From contig CAYXLI010000002.1 of NCBI GenBank assembly GCA_964464925.1, positions 62,001 through 126,000 of the forward strand: a DNA stretch of 64,000 nucleotides, written 5' to 3'. The notes beneath the pieces are model-generated. The model had not been told where the DNA came from. It saw nothing but the letters and a program-made list of their open reading frames with translations, and did not search any database. Position 1 is the first letter of the stretch, and each line of letters opens with the position of its first letter. Source of the stretch: CAYXLI01 sp964464925. Lineage in GTDB: Bacteria; Acidobacteriota; Terriglobia; Bryobacterales; Bryobacteraceae. Positions 33,515-43,037 of the stretch are shown here, one piece after another. The translations under genes were made by a program, and so were the position numbers.

Positions 33515-34027
33515 TTACCGGGGTACGCAGCGTACATCCGGGTTGCTTGCCGCAATCAACTGACAGGACATGTTCTGCAGGGCCGTAAGCGCCGCTGGGG
33601 CCAACGGCACGCGCCCATTGTCCGTCCATTTCGCAGCTAGCCGGCGCGCTTCAGCATCCACCTTGCGGTTCATTTCCGCGAGTTCCCCAGGGCTCAAGGG
33701 CTTGACCGGTTTTGCGACATAAGGCTCGATCGTGGCGGCCGTGTAGGAAGGAGGCTCTCCATTTGGGCAGCGCTTTACGTTATCGGGAACCAGACACGCG
33801 CGGTACGCGCATGGCTTGTGCTCGACCGTGTAGTTCCCGCACGTGGGCGGCAGCACCGCGATACACACGTTTTGATATGCCCTGTTCAGAGGCAGCTCAA
33901 TACCTGCCTTTGTACCGATATCGCTCTGGGCAATGGTGCAGGTATTGAACCCCTCTGCAAACGCGGAGGCCGTTAAAATCATCGCGCAGCTCAATAAGCG
34001 AACGCACTTTATATTTGAAGACAACAT
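33515..34027 (-). CDS. Secreted cysteine-rich protein of unknown function
   Basis: 170 residues with a signal peptide (cut near AFAEG, residue 25). The mature chain has eight Cys (NTCTIAQ, QNVCIAVLPPTCGNY, KPCAYRACLVP, KRCPNG, MSCQL, VRCVP), an even number suited to disulphides in the periplasm, and a helical segment SPGELAEMNRKVDAEARRLAAKW. I recognise no domain. It is convergent with the FAD oxidoreductase gene (8 bases between stops). Confidence 0.6.
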   Translation of the reverse strand: MLSSNIKCVRLLSCAMILTASAFAEGFNTCTIAQSDIGTKAGIELPLNRAYQNVCIAVLPPTCGNYTVEHKPCAYRACLVPDNVKRCPNGEPPSYTAATIEPYVAKPVKPLSPGELAEMNRKVDAEARRLAAKWTDNGRVPLAPAALTALQNMSCQLIAASNPDVRCVPR

Positions 34028-34242
34028 GTCAAATGAATTTCTGCGCGGCGCTGGCGAGCGCCGCCCTCACATTGTATTCACACTGTGACGCTCCTTACCA
34101 TAAGGTCTGTCTCTTAATTCCTGACCAATACCAATCCTTCTCCCGCCCTGTTGCCGTTACTACCCCGGCCCGTCAACTCCGCTGTTCATGTGAACTTCTC
34201 CACCACCGTCTTCGTAATAAGGACCAAGGAGCCTGATGCTAC

Positions 34243-34608
34243 ATGAGATTCATCCTCTTAGCCACACTTGCGGCTGTCAGCCTGTTGGCCGCAGATGCCA
34301 CCGGCGAATGGAAAGGAACACTCACAATTCGCAAACCGGATGGGACCGACAAACCCGGCCCCGCTCATCTCGTTCTGAAGCAGGAAGGATCGAAGTTGAC
34401 CGGAACAGCGGGACCGAATGCGGACGAACAGCACGCAATCGAAAACGGGAAAGCAGAGAATGGCGATATCACTTTCGAACTGCCGACCGAAAACGCCGTC
34501 ATGAAATTCACGCTGAAACAGGACGGGGACGAAATTAAGGGCGGTGTCACCCGGGAACGGGAAGGCCAGACCGACACAGCCCAATTGGCTGTGAAACGGG
34601 AGAAGTGA
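34243..34608 (+). CDS. Small secreted beta-rich protein
   Basis: 121 residues with a signal peptide (MRFILLATLAAVSLLAADA). The mature part alternates short strands (GEWKGTLTIRKPDG, HLVLKQEGSKLTGTAG, DITFELPTENAVMKFTLKQDGDEIKGGV), a pattern seen in many small acidobacterial secreted proteins and loosely lipocalin-like. The function is unknown. AAGGAG lies 13 bases before the ATG. The 215 bases upstream contain no supported gene. Confidence 0.65.
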   Translation: MRFILLATLAAVSLLAADATGEWKGTLTIRKPDGTDKPGPAHLVLKQEGSKLTGTAGPNADEQHAIENGKAENGDITFELPTENAVMKFTLKQDGDEIKGGVTREREGQTDTAQLAVKREK

Positions 34609-34712
34609 GCGCACACCCGACTGCCTTCCTCTGTTTGAATGATTTCGCGGCAAGCGCCTTTTTGCTACACTTACGCTGGCTTTATAGGTACCTGCGTTGT
34701 GGAGCATAGCGT

Positions 34713-37601
34713 ATGCAAGGCCGCACCGTATCCCATTACGAGATCCTTGAGGAATTGGGACGGGGCGGCATGGGCGTGGTCTATGCCGCGCGCGATGTGC
34801 ATCTTGGCCGGCGGGTCGCGCTGAAGTTTTGCGCTCCCGCATCCAACGATGCTACCGGCAAACAGCGCCTCGCCGCCGAAGCGCGGGCGGCCTCTGCACT
34901 CTCTCACCCCAACATCGCGCATATCTACGAATACGGCGAGGATGAATCCGGCCAGCCGTTCATCGCAATGGAACTGGTAGGAGGGCAGCCGCTCTCCGAG
35001 TTGATTGCGTCGCGCTCTCTCAGCGTCTCGGAGAGTCTCGGAATCGCCGCCGCTGTTGCGGATGCCCTCACCGAAGCCCATCGTCATGGCATCATTCATC
35101 GCGACATCAAACCCGGAAATGTGCGCACGAACTTCCGCGGCGACGTAAAAGTCTTGGACTTCGGACTCGCCAAGAACATCGCCATCAGCCTAGGCGAAGC
35201 GGACGGCTCCTCGCCCCCCACCCTCATCGGAAGCGTCAAGGGAACGCCAGCCTACATGTCTCCGGAACAAGCCCGTGGACAGGAGATCGATGGCCGGACC
35301 GATCTCTTCGCCCTGGGCGCCGTGCTGTTCGAATGTCTCACGCGGCGGCGCGCCTTTGAGGGCCCTTCCCAGGCCGACATCGTTTCCCACGTCCTACACC
35401 AGGACCCGCCCGCACCCTCTTCGCTCAACCCCGCAACTCCGCCGCATGTGGATCTGATCGTGCGCAAGCTCCTGCAGAAGAACCCCGCCTCGCGATATCA
35501 GACCGCAAGCGAGGTACTCCGCGATCTGCGGATCGCCGCCTCGGGCGTACATCCTTCCACAACCGATCCCAGCACCGTGCAGATGACCGTCAACATCGTC
35601 CGTCAGGCGCGCCGGCGCCGGTTGTGGTGGGGGGCCGCGGCGGCGCTGATGATCGTGGCCGCGCTCGCCAGTTGGTTCCTGCGCAAGCCGCCAAAAGTTT
35701 CCGAAGCCGCCCTGCATTGGTTCGAGCAAGGAACAGATGCCCTGGGCGACGGCTGCTACTTTAAAGCGAGCAAAGCCCTGGCACAGGCAGTTGCCCTCCA
35801 ACCCGATTTCGGACTCGCCCACGCGCGGCTTGCGGAAGCGTGGATCGAATTGGAATCGCCCGAACGCGCGAAGGAAGAGATGCTGCGCGCAACCGCCCCG
35901 GGCATGCGTGCCGAACGAATCAGCAGCGAGGATGCAAAAAACATCGAAGCCATCCATTATGCAGTCACGGGCGATTGGGACCAGAGCATAGCACGCTACC
36001 GCGATATGGAGAAATCCACTTCGGGAATCAATCGCTCCCGCATGAATCTCGATCTCGGACGCGCCTACGAGCGCAAAGAGGATTGGGTTTCGGCAATTCG
36101 AGCCTACTCAACCGCTCTTCAGCTCGATTCGCAATGTGCCGCCTGCTTTCTTCGCCGGGGAACGCTACGCGGCCGTACCCGCGATAGCACCGCGGAATCG
36201 GACCTCCAACAGGCGGCGAAGCTCTATCAGATGGCCAGCAATCTGGAAGGCGTAACGGAAGTCGAGTATCAGCTCGCATCGCTGCGAGCAGGCCAGCCTG
36301 ATGAAGCACGCAAGATCCTCGAAGAGGCGCTCGCCTCCGCCCGGGCCGGGGCCAACGAACAACAGCAAATCAAAATTCTGATGCGGCTCAGCAGTCTTGC
36401 CGTCAACCGCGGCGATACCGGGCAGGCGAGCGAAATGGCAACATTCGCTCTGCAATTGGCAAGATCGAGCGGCATTGAGAGCCTGACCACCCGCGCGCTC
36501 GTCGAAATCGGCAATGCATTTCTTGTAAAGGAAGACGCCAAACAGGCGCGCCGCTACTACGATGAGGCGCTCGACATTGCACGGCGTAACAAAGCAACCC
36601 GCAATGAGGCCCAGGTCCTCGCCAACCTCGCTAGCCTGCAGCTGAGCGAAGGCGACGCGAAGAGCGCCATGGAGAATGCCGCGAAAGCGCAATCCTTCTA
36701 CCATCAGGGAGGATACAAACGGCAGGAATTCACGGCCCTCCTGTTCCTCGCCCGGGCTCATCGCAATCTCGGCGATTATGACCAGGCAATGCAAAACTTC
36801 CAGCAGCTTCTCGAGTCCGCCCGCGCCGATGGCGACCAGCGTGATCTGGCACTCGCTCATGAAGGGCTCGCTTCCGTCCTGGTCCGCCGCGAGCGATACC
36901 GCGAGGCCCTGAACCATTTCGAAGCGTCTTACGAGGCTCAGGTAGCTTCCGGTGCCAAGGCAATCCTCGGTTACGCGTTACTGAACCGCGCTGCCATGCT
37001 ATGGCGGCTCGGTGATTACGACTCAGCGCGACAGCTGCGTGATCGCGCCGGGGAGGACGCCAGGAACGGTGGCCTCGCAGATCTGCGCGCGGCTCTCGAT
37101 GTGGATTCGGCCGAGCAGTTCCTCAGTCTCGGCCGGTTCCCCGAAGCCATCGCGGCAGCAGATCGCGCCATCCGTGTCGAAAACTCCCCTACCGTCCAGA
37201 TCCAAACGGGGGTCGTTCGCGCCGCCGCCCAACTCCATCTCAGACGTCTCCCACAGGCCCAATCTGCGTGCAAAAACCTCAGAATGAACGCTGTAAAAAC
37301 AGGCGATCCGTGGTATATTTCGCAGTCGTCACTTGTCTGTGCCGAAATTGCACTAGCTACCGGCCAATCGAAAGATGCGGAAACGCTGGTGCGGGAGGTA
37401 CTCACGCAGTTCACTCGAATGGGCGCTCTCGAATCGCAATGGCGGGCCAGTCTGTTACTCGTCAGGCTGCATCGCGATAAGGAGGCAGCAATTCAGGCAC
37501 AAACAAATTTCGCGCAAATGGAGAAAGCATGGGCACCGGAGGATTTTAGCCGGTATCGCAGTCGCCCCGACATTCAACGCATTTTCAAACTAGGAAGGTA
37601 G
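34713..37601 (+). CDS. Transmembrane Ser/Thr protein kinase with a TPR extracytoplasmic domain
   Basis: 962 residues. The kinase domain (about 8-275) is complete: glycine loop LGRGGMGVVY, Lys38 in VALKF, catalytic HRDIKPGN with Asp131, DFG at 149-151, and GTPAYMSPEQARG at the activation segment. A single membrane helix spans about 304-323, and the remaining 640 residues are tandem TPRs (for example ALVEIGNAFLVKEDAKQARRYYDEALDIAR), expected outside the cytoplasm. This PknB-type layout is greatly expanded in Solibacter-like genomes. GGAG precedes the ATG by 8 bases. A TTGCTA-17-TAGGTA promoter candidate lies at 34662-34690. A putative lipoprotein gene follows after 4 bases. Confidence 0.92.
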   Translation: MQGRTVSHYEILEELGRGGMGVVYAARDVHLGRRVALKFCAPASNDATGKQRLAAEARAASALSHPNIAHIYEYGEDESGQPFIAMELVGGQPLSELIASRSLSVSESLGIAAAVADALTEAHRHGIIHRDIKPGNVRTNFRGDVKVLDFGLAKNIAISLGEADGSSPPTLIGSVKGTPAYMSPEQARGQEIDGRTDLFALGAVLFECLTRRRAFEGPSQADIVSHVLHQDPPAPSSLNPATPPHVDLIVRKLLQKNPASRYQTASEVLRDLRIAASGVHPSTTDPSTVQMTVNIVRQARRRRLWWGAAAALMIVAALASWFLRKPPKVSEAALHWFEQGTDALGDGCYFKASKALAQAVALQPDFGLAHARLAEAWIELESPERAKEEMLRATAPGMRAERISSEDAKNIEAIHYAVTGDWDQSIARYRDMEKSTSGINRSRMNLDLGRAYERKEDWVSAIRAYSTALQLDSQCAACFLRRGTLRGRTRDSTAESDLQQAAKLYQMASNLEGVTEVEYQLASLRAGQPDEARKILEEALASARAGANEQQQIKILMRLSSLAVNRGDTGQASEMATFALQLARSSGIESLTTRALVEIGNAFLVKEDAKQARRYYDEALDIARRNKATRNEAQVLANLASLQLSEGDAKSAMENAAKAQSFYHQGGYKRQEFTALLFLARAHRNLGDYDQAMQNFQQLLESARADGDQRDLALAHEGLASVLVRRERYREALNHFEASYEAQVASGAKAILGYALLNRAAMLWRLGDYDSARQLRDRAGEDARNGGLADLRAALDVDSAEQFLSLGRFPEAIAAADRAIRVENSPTVQIQTGVVRAAAQLHLRRLPQAQSACKNLRMNAVKTGDPWYISQSSLVCAEIALATGQSKDAETLVREVLTQFTRMGALESQWRASLLLVRLHRDKEAAIQAQTNFAQMEKAWAPEDFSRYRSRPDIQRIFKLGR

Positions 37602-37605
37602 TGCG

Positions 37606-38115
37606 ATGAATCGTTTTTTACTCGCGGCAGCAATAGCCGGATTCATTTTGATGGGAGGCTGCAACAAGGAAGTTCGCCCCCTCACGGCTGACACGCCTGT
37701 GGTGGTTGGGGATTACGGCTCGGCCGTCATTGAATCCAATGTCGCCCTGCCGGAATTTACCGCCGTCACCGGCAAGATTATTGTCCATCCCGACGGCAAG
37801 CGGAAGTGGAGCACCATCAGGGTCGACTATGGCGCCTCATCTACTCCTTACACGTGTAATCAAGGCCCATGTGACGTTCAGCTGACCTTCAACACCGGCG
37901 CAACCCTTCACGTTTATACAAAGAAAAAGCAAGGGATGGTCATCGAGAGTGGAGCGGATTTCACCACCTACAACACATCGGACAACAACAGATGGGTGCT
38001 GGCTAATAGCGGCAAGGTCTCGAGCGCCAGCGTGAAAGTGGATGGCGGAGACGCCCAACCCATTTGTCAAGGCGGTCAAGGCGATTGCAAAGTGACCATC
38101 TCGTACGCCCCCTAA
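37606..38115 (+). CDS. Putative lipoprotein of unknown function
   Basis: 169 residues. The N-terminus has a hydrophobic core and ILMGGC, an imperfect lipobox with Cys at about 21, so lipidation is likely but not certain. The mature chain is beta-rich, with two Cys pairs (YTCNQGPCDVQL and PICQGGQGDCKVTI) that share a C-X3/5-GxCxV pattern and suggest a duplicated disulphide loop. It starts 4 bases after the kinase stop with GGAAGG upstream, so the two are co-transcribed. It may act with the kinase's extracytoplasmic TPRs (inference). Confidence 0.65.
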   Translation: MNRFLLAAAIAGFILMGGCNKEVRPLTADTPVVVGDYGSAVIESNVALPEFTAVTGKIIVHPDGKRKWSTIRVDYGASSTPYTCNQGPCDVQLTFNTGATLHVYTKKKQGMVIESGADFTTYNTSDNNRWVLANSGKVSSASVKVDGGDAQPICQGGQGDCKVTISYAP

Positions 38116-38211
38116 ATAGGCTACGTGAGCATTAGTGAATGGCTCTGATCCGCCAGCGAACTGTATCAAAATCAAACGGCTCTCGGCGGCATCCACCGGA
38201 CCTCCGCCTGA

Positions 38212-39606
38212 TCAAGCCAGTAGCTCTTTGATAACCCGCCCTTTCACGTCGGTCAGGCGGAAGTGCCTGCCCTGAAACTTGTATGTGAGCTTTGTATGGT
38301 CCACGCCCAGGCAGTGCAGCATCGTCGCGTGCAGGTCATGCACGTCCATCGGATCGGTCACTACGTTGTAGCTGAAGTCGTCTGTCTCCCCGTAAGAGAC
38401 TCCGCTCTTGATCCCTCCTCCCGCCATCCAGATCGTGAAGCAGCGGGGATGATGATCGCGTCCGTAATTCGTTTCCGTTAGCGTACCTTGCGAGTACACG
38501 GTTCGCCCGAACTCACCGGCCCAGATCACGAGCGTATCCTCCAGCATGCCTCGCTGTTTCAAATCCTGAATCAGCGCCGCCGAGGCCTGGTCCGTCTGCA
38601 AACATTGCGCACGAATCTCTTTCGGCAAATTATTATGCTGATCCCAGCCGCGGTGAAACAGTTGAATGAAGCGAACGCCACGCTCGGCCAGCCTTCGCGC
38701 CAGAATGCAGTTTGCCGCATACGTGCCGGGCTTTCGCGCATCCGGACCGTACAGCTCGAACGTCGATTCCGGCTCTTTTGATAAATCGGTCAATTCCGGT
38801 ACGGACGTTTGCATCCGGAACGCCATTTCATATTGCGAAATGCGGGTCGCAATCTCCGGGTCCTGTGTATCCGCGAGTTCTTTCTGATTCAGCTTGGCCA
38901 GATCGTCCAGAAAATGCCGCCGCGCGTCTCGGGAATACCCGGCCGGATCGGAGAGATAAAGAACAGGATCAGCCCCGGATCGAAACTTCACGCCCTGGTA
39001 GCGCGTCGGCAGGAAACCGCTGCCCCACTGCCGGTCCGCCAGCGCCTGGGAGTTGCCTGCGCCCTGTGAGACCATGACCACGAACGCGGGTAGATCCTTA
39101 TTCTCGCTGCCCAGGCCATACGCGATCCATGCCCCTACGCTCGGCCGCCCGGCGATCTGGAATCCGGTCTGGAAGAACGTCACGGCCGGGTCGTGATTGA
39201 TCGCCTCCGTCTGCAACGAACGAACGAAACACAAATCATCCACCACCTTGGAAGTATGCGGCAGCAGTTCGCTCAGCCACACCCCGCTCTGTCCATGCTG
39301 TGCGAATGGAAAGATTGACGGCGCAGTGGGGAAATTCGCCTGATACGCGGTCATGCCCGTGAGCCGTTGCCCCATCCGGACGGACTCGGGCAAATTTTGG
39401 CCCCGCACCTTCGTCAGCTTCGGCTTGTAGTCGAACAGGTCCAGTTGCGAAGGGGCTCCGTGCTGGAACAGGTAAATAACGCGCTTGGCTTTCGGCGCGA
39501 AGTCTGTTCCCCGCGGTGTGTCCGCGCGCAGAAGACTCGCCAGGGCGGCCACTCCAACGCCCGTGCCGGTCTTGCTGAAAAAATGCCTCCGTGTGAGTTC
39601 GTTCAT
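38212..39606 (-). CDS. DUF1501 family exported protein
   Basis: 464 residues with a twin-arginine leader at the very start (LTRRHFFSKTGTGVGVAALASLL). Landmarks are YLFQHGAPSQLDLFDYKP, the CILARRLAERGVRFIQLFHRGWDQH segment, WAGEFGRTVYSQG, GRDHHPRCFTIWMAGGG and MDVHDLHATMLHCLGVDH. It overlaps the DUF1553 gene by 4 bases (ATGA), the tightest form of the usual pairing. No clear terminator is visible in the 96 bases beyond its stop. Confidence 0.88.
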   Translation of the reverse strand: MNELTRRHFFSKTGTGVGVAALASLLRADTPRGTDFAPKAKRVIYLFQHGAPSQLDLFDYKPKLTKVRGQNLPESVRMGQRLTGMTAYQANFPTAPSIFPFAQHGQSGVWLSELLPHTSKVVDDLCFVRSLQTEAINHDPAVTFFQTGFQIAGRPSVGAWIAYGLGSENKDLPAFVVMVSQGAGNSQALADRQWGSGFLPTRYQGVKFRSGADPVLYLSDPAGYSRDARRHFLDDLAKLNQKELADTQDPEIATRISQYEMAFRMQTSVPELTDLSKEPESTFELYGPDARKPGTYAANCILARRLAERGVRFIQLFHRGWDQHNNLPKEIRAQCLQTDQASAALIQDLKQRGMLEDTLVIWAGEFGRTVYSQGTLTETNYGRDHHPRCFTIWMAGGGIKSGVSYGETDDFSYNVVTDPMDVHDLHATMLHCLGVDHTKLTYKFQGRHFRLTDVKGRVIKELLA

Positions 39607-42600
39607 GGCTTCGTCACCGCTTCGTCCAGATTGAGAATCAGGCTGCCGACCGCTGCGTAAGCGGCCAGTTCGCGCGGCGCCAGCGACGGATCAGGACGCG
39701 TTTCTCCCGGTTCCAGGTAATGCACCGCGCGGGCCTCGTCCGCGAAGTAATCGCGATGATACTGCAGACTGGCTCGGAGTACTTCCAGTTCCCGCGCATC
39801 CGGCTCCCGTGCCAGCACCAGCTTGTATCCATATCGGAGCCGCGCATCCGCGTCCGCCCCGCCTTCCTGAATCATCCGCTGTCCAATGAACCGCGCCGCC
39901 TCCAGGAACGTGACGTCGTTCATCAGATTCAGCGCCTGCAGCGGCGTATTCGTCCGCGCCTCCCGCACCACGCACGACTCGCGGTTCGCAGCATCGAAAT
40001 TCACCATCATCGGCGGTGCGATCGTGCGCTTCCAGAACGTGTACATGCTTCGCCGGTAGAGGTCCGGACCATGGCTCTGTACGTAATCCATGTCCTGCAT
40101 GCTCGTCTCTTTCCAGAGACCCGCGGGCTGATAGGGCTTCACGCTCGGGCCCCCGGCTTTCTCCACCAGTAAGCCCGCGGCGGCAAGCGCCTGGTCCCGC
40201 ACCATCTCAGCAGAGAGCCGGAATCTCGGGCCGCGCGCCAGCAACCGGTTTTCCGGATCGTGCTGCAGCAACTCCGGAGCCGCCTTCGCCGATTGCCTGT
40301 ACGTCGCGCTGGTCACAATCAGCTTCTGCATCGCCTTTACATCCCAGCCGGTTCGCACGAACTCAGTCGCCAGCCAGTCGAGCAGTTCCGGATTCGAGGG
40401 CCACTCACCCTGTGATCCGAAGTCCTCGGTCGTCTTCACGAGGCCTGTGCCGAAATACATCTGCCAGAACCGGTTCATCGTCACTCGCGCCAGCAGCGGA
40501 TTGTTCGGGCCAACCAGCCATCTCGCAAACCCTAGCCGGTTGCTCGGCGCGTCCTCTGGCAAATGGGGCAACACAGCCGGCACACCCGGCGTGACTTTCT
40601 CCCCGGGCTTGTCGTACGCTCCCCTTACCAGCAGAAACGTATCCTTAGGCGGATTCCGCTCCGCCATCACCATCACGGTCGGGAACGTGCGCTCGAACGC
40701 TTCTTTTTCAAACTGCAAGTTCTGCAGGCGTGTCCAATCTTCGCGGACTTCCCGGGCGGCTGCATGGGTCAGATAATACCAGCGCAACGCATTGGTCTCG
40801 GCCTTTGACGGCTGTGCCTTCGCCGCGATCTCTCCCACACTCTCCCGCAGCGCCAGGGTTTCAATCTCGTCCGCGCTCAGCACCCGGCTGTACACCAGCA
40901 CGTCCTCAATCTTGCCTGTGAAATGCCGCCCCGGCCCCCATCCCGCTCCAACACGCAGCGGTTCCTGGAACTTCGATCCGGCATTGCGGAATGGCCGGTA
41001 GAGTGTGTCCAGCAGAACCTTAGTGCGGGCGGGCTTGCCGTCGATGTACAGCGTAATGCCGTCCGCCATCCGCGAACCCGTGTAGCTCATCGCGACATGG
41101 TGCCACTGGTGAGGAGCGAGGACGTCTTCACTTTCAATGCGAATCGCATCGTCGGCATAATTGCTCGTGAAATTGACGTGCACGCGCCCCTTGTCCGCAT
41201 GCAGCCCGTAGCCCTTCCCCTGCGGCTTGTCGGCCATCCTCGTCACGATGCTTCCGTCCGGCGTGTCATCCGAGTAGATCCACGCACTCAGCGTAAACCG
41301 CTCCTCGATATCGAAAGCGCCCTTCCCCGCGGCGGTCGTCGGATTCGCCGGTCCACGGAACTCTGCGTTAAGTCCTGCCCGCGGTGCCCAGTGCGCTTCA
41401 TCACCGGCAGACAACTGCTTACGCCATGCCCCGAGTTCGCCATCCAAACGGTCTCGTTTCGCGGTAAAACTCTCCTGCAGAATGTCGATTCTCTTTTGCA
41501 TCTCGGCCAACTTCGCTTGCTGTTCCGGCGTCGGCGCCTGCACCACCGGCGGCGAATTGCCATACTTCATCGCGCGGCCCAATTCCGGAATATTATTGAA
41601 ATACGCAAACACCTGGTAGAACTCTTTCTGCGTGAACGGGTCGTACTTGTGATTGTGGCAACGCGCACATCCAAGCGTTAACCCGAGAAACACCGTGGAA
41701 GTGGTCTCCACCCGGTCTGCCACATACTCGACTGCATACTCTTCCGGAATGATGCCGTCTTCTGTGTTGGACCGGTGGTTCCGGTTGAAACCGGTAGCGA
41801 TCTTCTGTTCGCGCGTGGCGTTCGGCAACAGATCCCCAGCAATCTGCTCCAGCGCAAACTGATCGAACGGCTGATTGCGATCGAATGCATTGATCACCCA
41901 ATCGCGCCAGCGCCACATCACCCGCTCGCCGTCATATTGGTAGCCGTTCGAATCCGCATAGCGTGCCGCGTCCAGCCACCGTGCGGCCATTCTCTCTGCA
42001 TAGCGCGGAGAGGCAAGCAGGCGGTTCACTATCTTTTCGTACGCGGTCGGCGATTGGTCGCGCACGAACGCATCCACTTCCGCCGGAGTTGGAGGGATGC
42101 CCGTCAGATCAAGAGATACCCGCCGGATCAACGTCTCGCGCGAAGCCTCAGGCGAAGGTGCCAGCCCTTGCTTTTTGAGTTGTTTCTGTACGAAGTAGTC
42201 GACCGGATGCACACCTTCGGGGACATCCGCCCGAAGCGGAGGCAGAAAAGACCAGTGCTTCTGCCAAGGTGCACCCTGCGCGACCCATTCCGTTAGAGTC
42301 GCGATTTCCGGCTCCGTCAATTTCACACCTGCGTACGCCGGGGGCATCCGCTTCGCCGCGGATGTGGCAGTAATGCGGCGGATCAGTTCACTCTCCTCCG
42401 GCTTGCCTGGAACAATCACCTTTTGCTTCACGGCAGCCTCAGAGTCCAGGCGCAACGGGATCTTCTTTGCGACCGCATCCGGACCATGGCACTGGTAGCA
42501 TTTATCGGACAGGATGGGCCGAACATCACGATTGAACTCGACAGCCGGGCCTGCCGAGACGCACGCAGTCAAGCAACACCAGGCCAGTGCACGGAAAGAC

Positions 42601-42614
42601 ATCCGGAGGTTCAC
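39603..42614 (-). CDS. PSCyt1-DUF1549-LamG-DUF1553 protein
   Basis: 1003 residues with a signal peptide (to about VSAGP). The domains in order are a PSCyt1 haem domain with CYQCHGP near residue 39; DUF1549 with YFVQKQLKKQGLAPSPEASRETLIRR and a second haem-type motif CARCHNHKYDPF; a LamG-type concanavalin-like sandwich (about 435-610: FTLSAWIYSDDTPDG, QWHHVAMSYTG, ITLYIDGKPA); and DUF1553 (NPLLARVTMNRFWQMYFGTGL). LamG modules bind glycans or other ligands, which hints at a carbohydrate-related role. The start is taken as GTG at 42614; an ATG at 42602 is equally possible and neither has a strong Shine-Dalgarno. Confidence 0.88.
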   Translation of the reverse strand: MNLRMSFRALAWCCLTACVSAGPAVEFNRDVRPILSDKCYQCHGPDAVAKKIPLRLDSEAAVKQKVIVPGKPEESELIRRITATSAAKRMPPAYAGVKLTEPEIATLTEWVAQGAPWQKHWSFLPPLRADVPEGVHPVDYFVQKQLKKQGLAPSPEASRETLIRRVSLDLTGIPPTPAEVDAFVRDQSPTAYEKIVNRLLASPRYAERMAARWLDAARYADSNGYQYDGERVMWRWRDWVINAFDRNQPFDQFALEQIAGDLLPNATREQKIATGFNRNHRSNTEDGIIPEEYAVEYVADRVETTSTVFLGLTLGCARCHNHKYDPFTQKEFYQVFAYFNNIPELGRAMKYGNSPPVVQAPTPEQQAKLAEMQKRIDILQESFTAKRDRLDGELGAWRKQLSAGDEAHWAPRAGLNAEFRGPANPTTAAGKGAFDIEERFTLSAWIYSDDTPDGSIVTRMADKPQGKGYGLHADKGRVHVNFTSNYADDAIRIESEDVLAPHQWHHVAMSYTGSRMADGITLYIDGKPARTKVLLDTLYRPFRNAGSKFQEPLRVGAGWGPGRHFTGKIEDVLVYSRVLSADEIETLALRESVGEIAAKAQPSKAETNALRWYYLTHAAAREVREDWTRLQNLQFEKEAFERTFPTVMVMAERNPPKDTFLLVRGAYDKPGEKVTPGVPAVLPHLPEDAPSNRLGFARWLVGPNNPLLARVTMNRFWQMYFGTGLVKTTEDFGSQGEWPSNPELLDWLATEFVRTGWDVKAMQKLIVTSATYRQSAKAAPELLQHDPENRLLARGPRFRLSAEMVRDQALAAAGLLVEKAGGPSVKPYQPAGLWKETSMQDMDYVQSHGPDLYRRSMYTFWKRTIAPPMMVNFDAANRESCVVREARTNTPLQALNLMNDVTFLEAARFIGQRMIQEGGADADARLRYGYKLVLAREPDARELEVLRASLQYHRDYFADEARAVHYLEPGETRPDPSLAPRELAAYAAVGSLILNLDEAVTKP

Positions 42615-42673
42615 GGAAGCTAGTCTATCTCTATTACGGATCGTCGGGTGGGCGGATCGCCCGTAACGATTTT

Positions 42674-42922
42674 CTAGTCCTGGCGCTTGGCCAAAAGATG
42701 GTGACGATGTTTGGTCTTCAAAGAGTCGTAAACCGCCAGGGCCGAGATGATGTCCGCTTGTCTTTGCGAAATCGCGGCGAGTTGTTCCGCACTCGGCTCA
42801 TCTGGCAGCGTGAGCAGGTACGCGCGCAGGGCCTCGACACATCCTTTGTACGTTTTCAGCGCATGCGACAAATCGGCACGCAGGCCGCTGGCCCGTCCGG
42901 GCCGTTGCTCTTGTTCTTCCAT
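42674..42922 (-). CDS. Small hypothetical protein
   Basis: 82 residues, mostly helical and charged (LRADLSHALKTYKGCVEALRAYLLTLP, SAEQLAAISQRQADIISALAVYDSLK), with a basic tail KTKHRHHLLAKRQD. The amphipathic pattern suggests a genuine protein rather than a shadow, but there is no strong ribosome-binding site and I recognise no family. It lies alone between the DUF1553 gene and a divergent isomerase-like gene. Confidence 0.4.
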   Translation of the reverse strand: MEEQEQRPGRASGLRADLSHALKTYKGCVEALRAYLLTLPDEPSAEQLAAISQRQADIISALAVYDSLKTKHRHHLLAKRQD

Positions 42923-43037
42923 CGGAATTCAATTGGACATCCACGAGGGACAATGGTTTCATTCCCCCGGCGGTCTTTTTGCAACCGCTTGCGCAGTGGA
43001 CACCTTCTTGGCTTATACTAAGGTAGCCAACTTAGCT

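Noticed and set aside
42747..43037. N-terminal extension of the isomerase-like frame
   Set aside because: The upstream 97 codons lack any family match, run antisense to a likely small gene and precede a clear promoter and Tat leader at 43038.
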